The notes beneath the pieces are model-generated. The model had not been told where the DNA came from. It saw only the letters and a list, made by a program, of their open reading frames with translations, and did not search any database. From NCBI GenBank assembly GCA_025937665.1, contig JAICQW010000081.1:1-7992 (forward strand): DNA of 7,992 nt, in the 5' to 3' direction. Positions 5,732 through 7,992 of the stretch are shown in pieces. The stretch comes from Nitrososphaeraceae archaeon. Lineage in GTDB: Archaea; Thermoproteota; Nitrososphaeria; Nitrososphaerales; Nitrososphaeraceae. The translations under genes and the position numbers were made by a program. Each line of letters begins with the position of its first letter. The first letter of the stretch is position 1.

Positions 5732-6253
5732 CAATTTTTTTAACACTATCAATGAGCCTACAGAAGCCGCAGCAGCCGCGATGATTATCGGAAGTACCAA
5801 ATTGGCCATATCGACCGAAAATGCTTCTGAAACACGAATTGGGAAATCAAAGGTCAACATCCTATTTGAGCCATTAGAATCTCCCAATAAAGGATTTTCC
5901 AGAATGTCAATACTTAAAAGAAACAGGCCAGATTTGTCAAAATTGTAACTATATGCGTAGTGGCCACTTGATAATAATATTGGTTGCGAACTTGCCAATT
6001 CTTCTCTTTCATTTGATATTCTTATAGTAATGGGGGTATCTGTTATGGGGATGTTACTAACTGTCGACATCATGATGTTTATTTGGGTGCCCTGTCCTGA
6101 TATTGGAACCATTGGGATAGTGTTGATCCGGACATCATAGTCTCCAATGCGCTGTTGCAATGAATTGCTTAGCAAATCCGCAGCTACAGTTTGAACAGAT
6201 GATACCAAACTTGTGATGATAGTAACTAATAGAATTAAAAGAACTACTTTCAA
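5708..6253 (-). CDS. Exported Ig-like domain protein with C-terminal membrane anchor
   Basis: The product is 181 residues. A signal peptide (VVLLILLVTIITSLVSSV, likely cleavage after VAA near 25) is followed by a beta-rich domain at about 38-143 with an Ig/YtkA-like pattern: YDVRINTIPMVPISGQGTQI, then PITDTPITIRIS, SSGHYAYSYNFDKSGLFLLS and a closing FDFPIRV. A single membrane helix (VLPIIIAAAAASVGSLIVL, about 153-171) and a Lys-rich cytoplasmic tail (KKLKKNKN) end the protein. This gives a domain outside the cell held by one helix, a common archaeal surface arrangement; the partner or ligand is unknown. The start is the TTG at 6253, because an in-frame stop lies shortly upstream and the next Met (48) would remove the signal peptide. 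It follows the NHL gene by 89 nt on the same strand and may be co-transcribed with it. Confidence 0.78.
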   Translation of the reverse strand: MKVVLLILLVTIITSLVSSVQTVAADLLSNSLQQRIGDYDVRINTIPMVPISGQGTQINIMMSTVSNIPITDTPITIRISNEREELASSQPILLSSGHYAYSYNFDKSGLFLLSIDILENPLLGDSNGSNRMLTFDFPIRVSEAFSVDMANLVLPIIIAAAAASVGSLIVLKKLKKNKNIT

Positions 6254-6342
6254 ATTACTACATCAAAATCTCTTTTACTCTTCAAGTTCTGGTTAGACAC
6301 ATCTTATTCATTCTGGTTACTGATGTTGAGAGCTTATTTTTA

Positions 6343-7482
6343 TTATTGATTTTCATAATACTCGCAGGTCTTTAATGCCCTGAAGTGAACATTTCCACTA
6401 TCTGAAACGTAAATATTACCAGAGGAATCTATCGCAATATCATGAGGAATAAGGAACTGATCATCACCGCATCCGAGTGATCCCCATTTCGTAACAAACT
6501 CCCCTTCACTATTGAATTTCTGAATACGTACATTTCTGGTATCGACAACGTATACATTACCTTCTTTGTCAGTAACTATGCCATGGTTTTCGACAAAGTG
6601 ACTGTTCCCGTAACCGTAACCTCCCCATTTCTTTGTAAAAGTGCCTTGGTCGTCAAATTTCGCAACGAAAGAATTGTTTCTACCGTCAGTAACATAAACT
6701 GAGTCATGCGAATCTATAGTAATATCATGTAAATGCACGAATAACATTCCTGGCGAATAAGAATTCCATTTAGTCAAGAACTTTCCATCATTGGTGAATT
6801 TTTGAACCTCTGGATTATCTTGGTCACTTGTATACACGTTATCATTAGAATCAACAGCAACTCCCCAAGGCTTTATAAATTGACTATCCGCTCTGCCCTT
6901 GGAGCCCCACATGGTAATGAAGTTCCCCTCACTATCAAATTTCTGAATATGCTGATTAGCGTAATCAGCTACAAAAATATTGCCTTTTGAATCTACTGCC
7001 ATGCTCTCAGGTTGCAAGAATTGTCCTTGCCCCTTACCTTTAGTACCCCAGGCTTTGATGAAGTTCCCCTCACTGTCAAATTTCTGAATATTGCATTTTT
7101 CTGCATCACTAACGTATACAAATCCATTAGAATCAACTGCAATTCCATGGGCATGTAAAAACTGTCCTGGTCCTATCCCTTTAACACCCCAAGCATTTAT
7201 CAATGTGCCATTGCTATCAAATTTTTTAACATAATGAAATCCCGGAAGATCATTAGTGATGGGCCCAACTCCGGCAGTACCGTTTACTAACGAAACATTA
7301 CTAACATATTGAGATTGATCTTTGTTGTCCTTACAATTGAGACTCTTTGGATCTTCTGATGTTTGAGAATATGTTGACTGAGAACTCAGTATAGACAAAC
7401 TAGACAAGATAAATGTTAAAGACACCAGAGTTACAACTATCTTTAAATTAATATTCATGATTTCTAATTTTGGAATTTTCAT
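6343..7482 (-). CDS. Secreted six-bladed NHL-repeat beta-propeller protein
   Basis: From the ATG at 7482 the product is 379 residues. It has a Sec signal peptide or N-terminal anchor (hydrophobic IVVTLVSLTFILSSLSIL, about 15-32). A 45-residue linker with an N-glycosylation sequon comes next, followed by six NHL repeats of exactly 47 residues beginning near 86, 133, 180, 227, 274 and 321. Each repeat follows QKFDSEGNFI--WG-KG--GQF, then G-AVDS-GN-YVSD. Six NHL units close into one beta-propeller. NHL propellers bind proteins, RNA or sugars, and some resemble peptidylglycine amidating lyase, but I see no evidence for catalysis. The start is chosen because GGTGAT (7497-7492) sits 9 nt upstream, an excellent match to the 16S 3' end; TTG 7512 and ATG 7509 are in frame but have no such site. 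An extracellular binding role is inferred. Confidence 0.9.
   Translation of the reverse strand: MKIPKLEIMNINLKIVVTLVSLTFILSSLSILSSQSTYSQTSEDPKSLNCKDNKDQSQYVSNVSLVNGTAGVGPITNDLPGFHYVKKFDSNGTLINAWGVKGIGPGQFLHAHGIAVDSNGFVYVSDAEKCNIQKFDSEGNFIKAWGTKGKGQGQFLQPESMAVDSKGNIFVADYANQHIQKFDSEGNFITMWGSKGRADSQFIKPWGVAVDSNDNVYTSDQDNPEVQKFTNDGKFLTKWNSYSPGMLFVHLHDITIDSHDSVYVTDGRNNSFVAKFDDQGTFTKKWGGYGYGNSHFVENHGIVTDKEGNVYVVDTRNVRIQKFNSEGEFVTKWGSLGCGDDQFLIPHDIAIDSSGNIYVSDSGNVHFRALKTCEYYENQ
6382..7227 (-). repeat. Six 141-bp NHL coding repeats
   Basis: Six units of exactly 141 bp encode the propeller blades. The 34-bp segments at 6917-6950 and 7058-7091 differ at only one base and lie exactly one unit apart. 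A more diverged relative occurs around 6498-6526. Near-identity at DNA level between adjacent blades points to recent duplication or gene conversion within the array. Confidence 0.75.
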
Positions 7483-7491
7483 AGATCCCTT

Positions 7492-7497
7492 ATCACC
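7492..7497 (-). promoter_or_regulatory. Shine-Dalgarno site that sets the NHL start
   Basis: The minus strand reads GGTGAT, complementary to the ATCACC core at the 3' end of archaeal 16S rRNA, with a 9-nt spacer to the ATG at 7482. It is the only strong Shine-Dalgarno I found in the window, and it agrees with a leader of about 40 nt from the TATA box at 7552-7545. Confidence 0.65.
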
Positions 7498-7544
7498 ATG
7501 CTGCGGCATCAACAGAGGACATCATTATGAGTTTTTAGTCACCA

Positions 7545-7552
7545 AATATAAA
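7545..7552 (-). promoter_or_regulatory. TATA box for the NHL gene
   Basis: On the minus strand the sequence reads TTTATATT and predicts transcription starting near 7522, about 40 nt before the ATG at 7482. This separates the NHL gene from the acidic-tail gene upstream, giving it an independent promoter in the 159-nt gap. Confidence 0.5.
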
Positions 7553-7641
7553 TTTAAAACTAAAAAATTTGGGCCTTGAGCTACATTAAAAAAATGTCGC
7601 CAAATTAGATCTGTATCCGTAATGGTAGGAGATTTCATTAT

Positions 7642-7992
7642 CTAATCATGATTATTTTCATTTTTAGCATGCTCTTCTTCTCCTCCTTCAGCATGCTCTT
7701 CTTCTCCTCCTTCAGCATTCTCTACCTCTTCAGAGAGATTCAAATCATAAACGCTGTTAAGCAACGAAGTTATCTTATCATCGACAAGTGTATCAATTTC
7801 ATCAAATGGCGCCTTACTGTCTATATTTTCTTTTACTGCATTTAATGAATCTGCCAATTCGATCGAATTTGTGTCAGAATCTTCCTTGATTTCATCAAAG
7901 TTTTGAATTGCTTGCGTTATAGTTGCCTGAGCTGTTTGGTAGTTTGCTTCGTCAACAATACTTGTAGTTTCATTACTGCTACTATCAGTAGA
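7642..7992 (-). CDS. C-terminal part of an acidic helical protein with a His/Glu-rich tail (5' truncated by window edge)
   Basis: The frame is open from the window edge to the TGA at 7642 and gives 116 residues without the N-terminus; a TTG at 7857 is inside the frame and need not be the start. The visible part begins Ser/Thr-rich, then appears mostly helical: ANYQTAQATITQAIQNFDEI and later PFDEIDTLVDDKITSLLNSV. It ends in an acidic tail containing two copies of EGGEEEHA and then KNENNHD. The helical part faintly recalls the periplasmic helical segment that accompanies FTR1-type iron permeases, and the His/Glu tail could bind metal ions, but both are inferences. I do not recognise a family with confidence. 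Location cannot be judged because the N-terminus is missing. Confidence 0.7.
   Translation of the reverse strand, partial: STDSSSNETTSIVDEANYQTAQATITQAIQNFDEIKEDSDTNSIELADSLNAVKENIDSKAPFDEIDTLVDDKITSLLNSVYDLNLSEEVENAEGGEEEHAEGGEEEHAKNENNHD
7666..7713 (-). repeat. Perfect 24-bp tandem duplication encoding EGGEEEHA
   Basis: Two identical 24-bp units (7666-7689 and 7690-7713) sit head to tail in the acidic tail. Beyond 7713 a third unit has decayed to EEVENA. Each unit contains the palindrome AGCATGCT. Perfect identity indicates a recent slippage duplication, so copy number may vary between strains. Confidence 0.8.

Noticed and set aside
5712..5948. Plus-strand frame opposite the Ig-like gene
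   Set aside because: The minus-strand frame has signal peptide, domain and anchor in order; the plus-strand frame is its shadow and begins inside the predicted terminator T-run.
6382..7227. CRISPR-like regular repeats
   Set aside because: The 141-bp periodicity is explained fully by NHL blades in one reading frame; there are no short identical repeats with unique spacers.
7648..7845. Phe/Ser-rich plus-strand frame over the acidic-tail gene
   Set aside because: It is the complement of the Glu-rich repeats; the minus-strand frame stays open to the window edge and is the better candidate.

Overview
The window looks like a piece of an AT-rich archaeal genome, most likely an ammonia-oxidising thaumarchaeote (Nitrososphaeria, perhaps a Nitrosocosmicus-like soil lineage). 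The reasons are TATA boxes lying 25-30 nt before start codons with no Shine-Dalgarno (leaderless genes), one clear GGTGAT Shine-Dalgarno, use of TTG starts, oligo-T gene ends, and a gene mix of ABC1 kinase, FMN-type split barrel, DUF72, NHL propeller, RTX repeats and many small Sec-exported proteins. The lineage is inferred; no rRNA or other marker gene is present.

Layout, left to right. Positions 2-160 hold the end of an unidentified gene. A complete ABC1/UbiB-family kinase-like gene (254-1891) follows, then a small secreted protein built from a duplicated 44-residue Cys-pair module (2127-2504), then a split-barrel flavin/F420-type oxidoreductase (2618-3091). Facing it on the minus strand is a secreted RTX calcium-binding protein (3772-3218). 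Its start overlaps the end of a doubtful small membrane ORF carrying a LysM-like motif (3999-3769). A DUF72/YecE gene (4171-5049) is broken by two compensating one-base shifts. A small secreted glycoprotein-like ORF (5262-5657) converges on a minus-strand group: an Ig-like membrane-anchored protein (6253-5708), a secreted six-bladed NHL propeller (7482-6343), and the C-terminal part of an acidic His/Glu-tailed protein running off the right edge (7992-7642).

The genes do not form one pathway. The common theme is the cell surface: four confident ORFs have N-terminal export signals (2127, 3772, 5262, 7482), a fifth has a signal plus a C-terminal anchor (6253), and the small ORF at 3999 would be another. 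Most have their own recognisable promoter, so the region reads as single-gene units encoding exported proteins interspersed with housekeeping-type enzymes. No mobile element, CRISPR array, tRNA or rRNA was seen. No clear novel defence or metabolic system is present; the most unusual items are the duplicated Cys-pair protein, the LysM-like/RTX overlap, the doubly frameshifted DUF72 gene and the terminator embedded in a lysine-rich tail.
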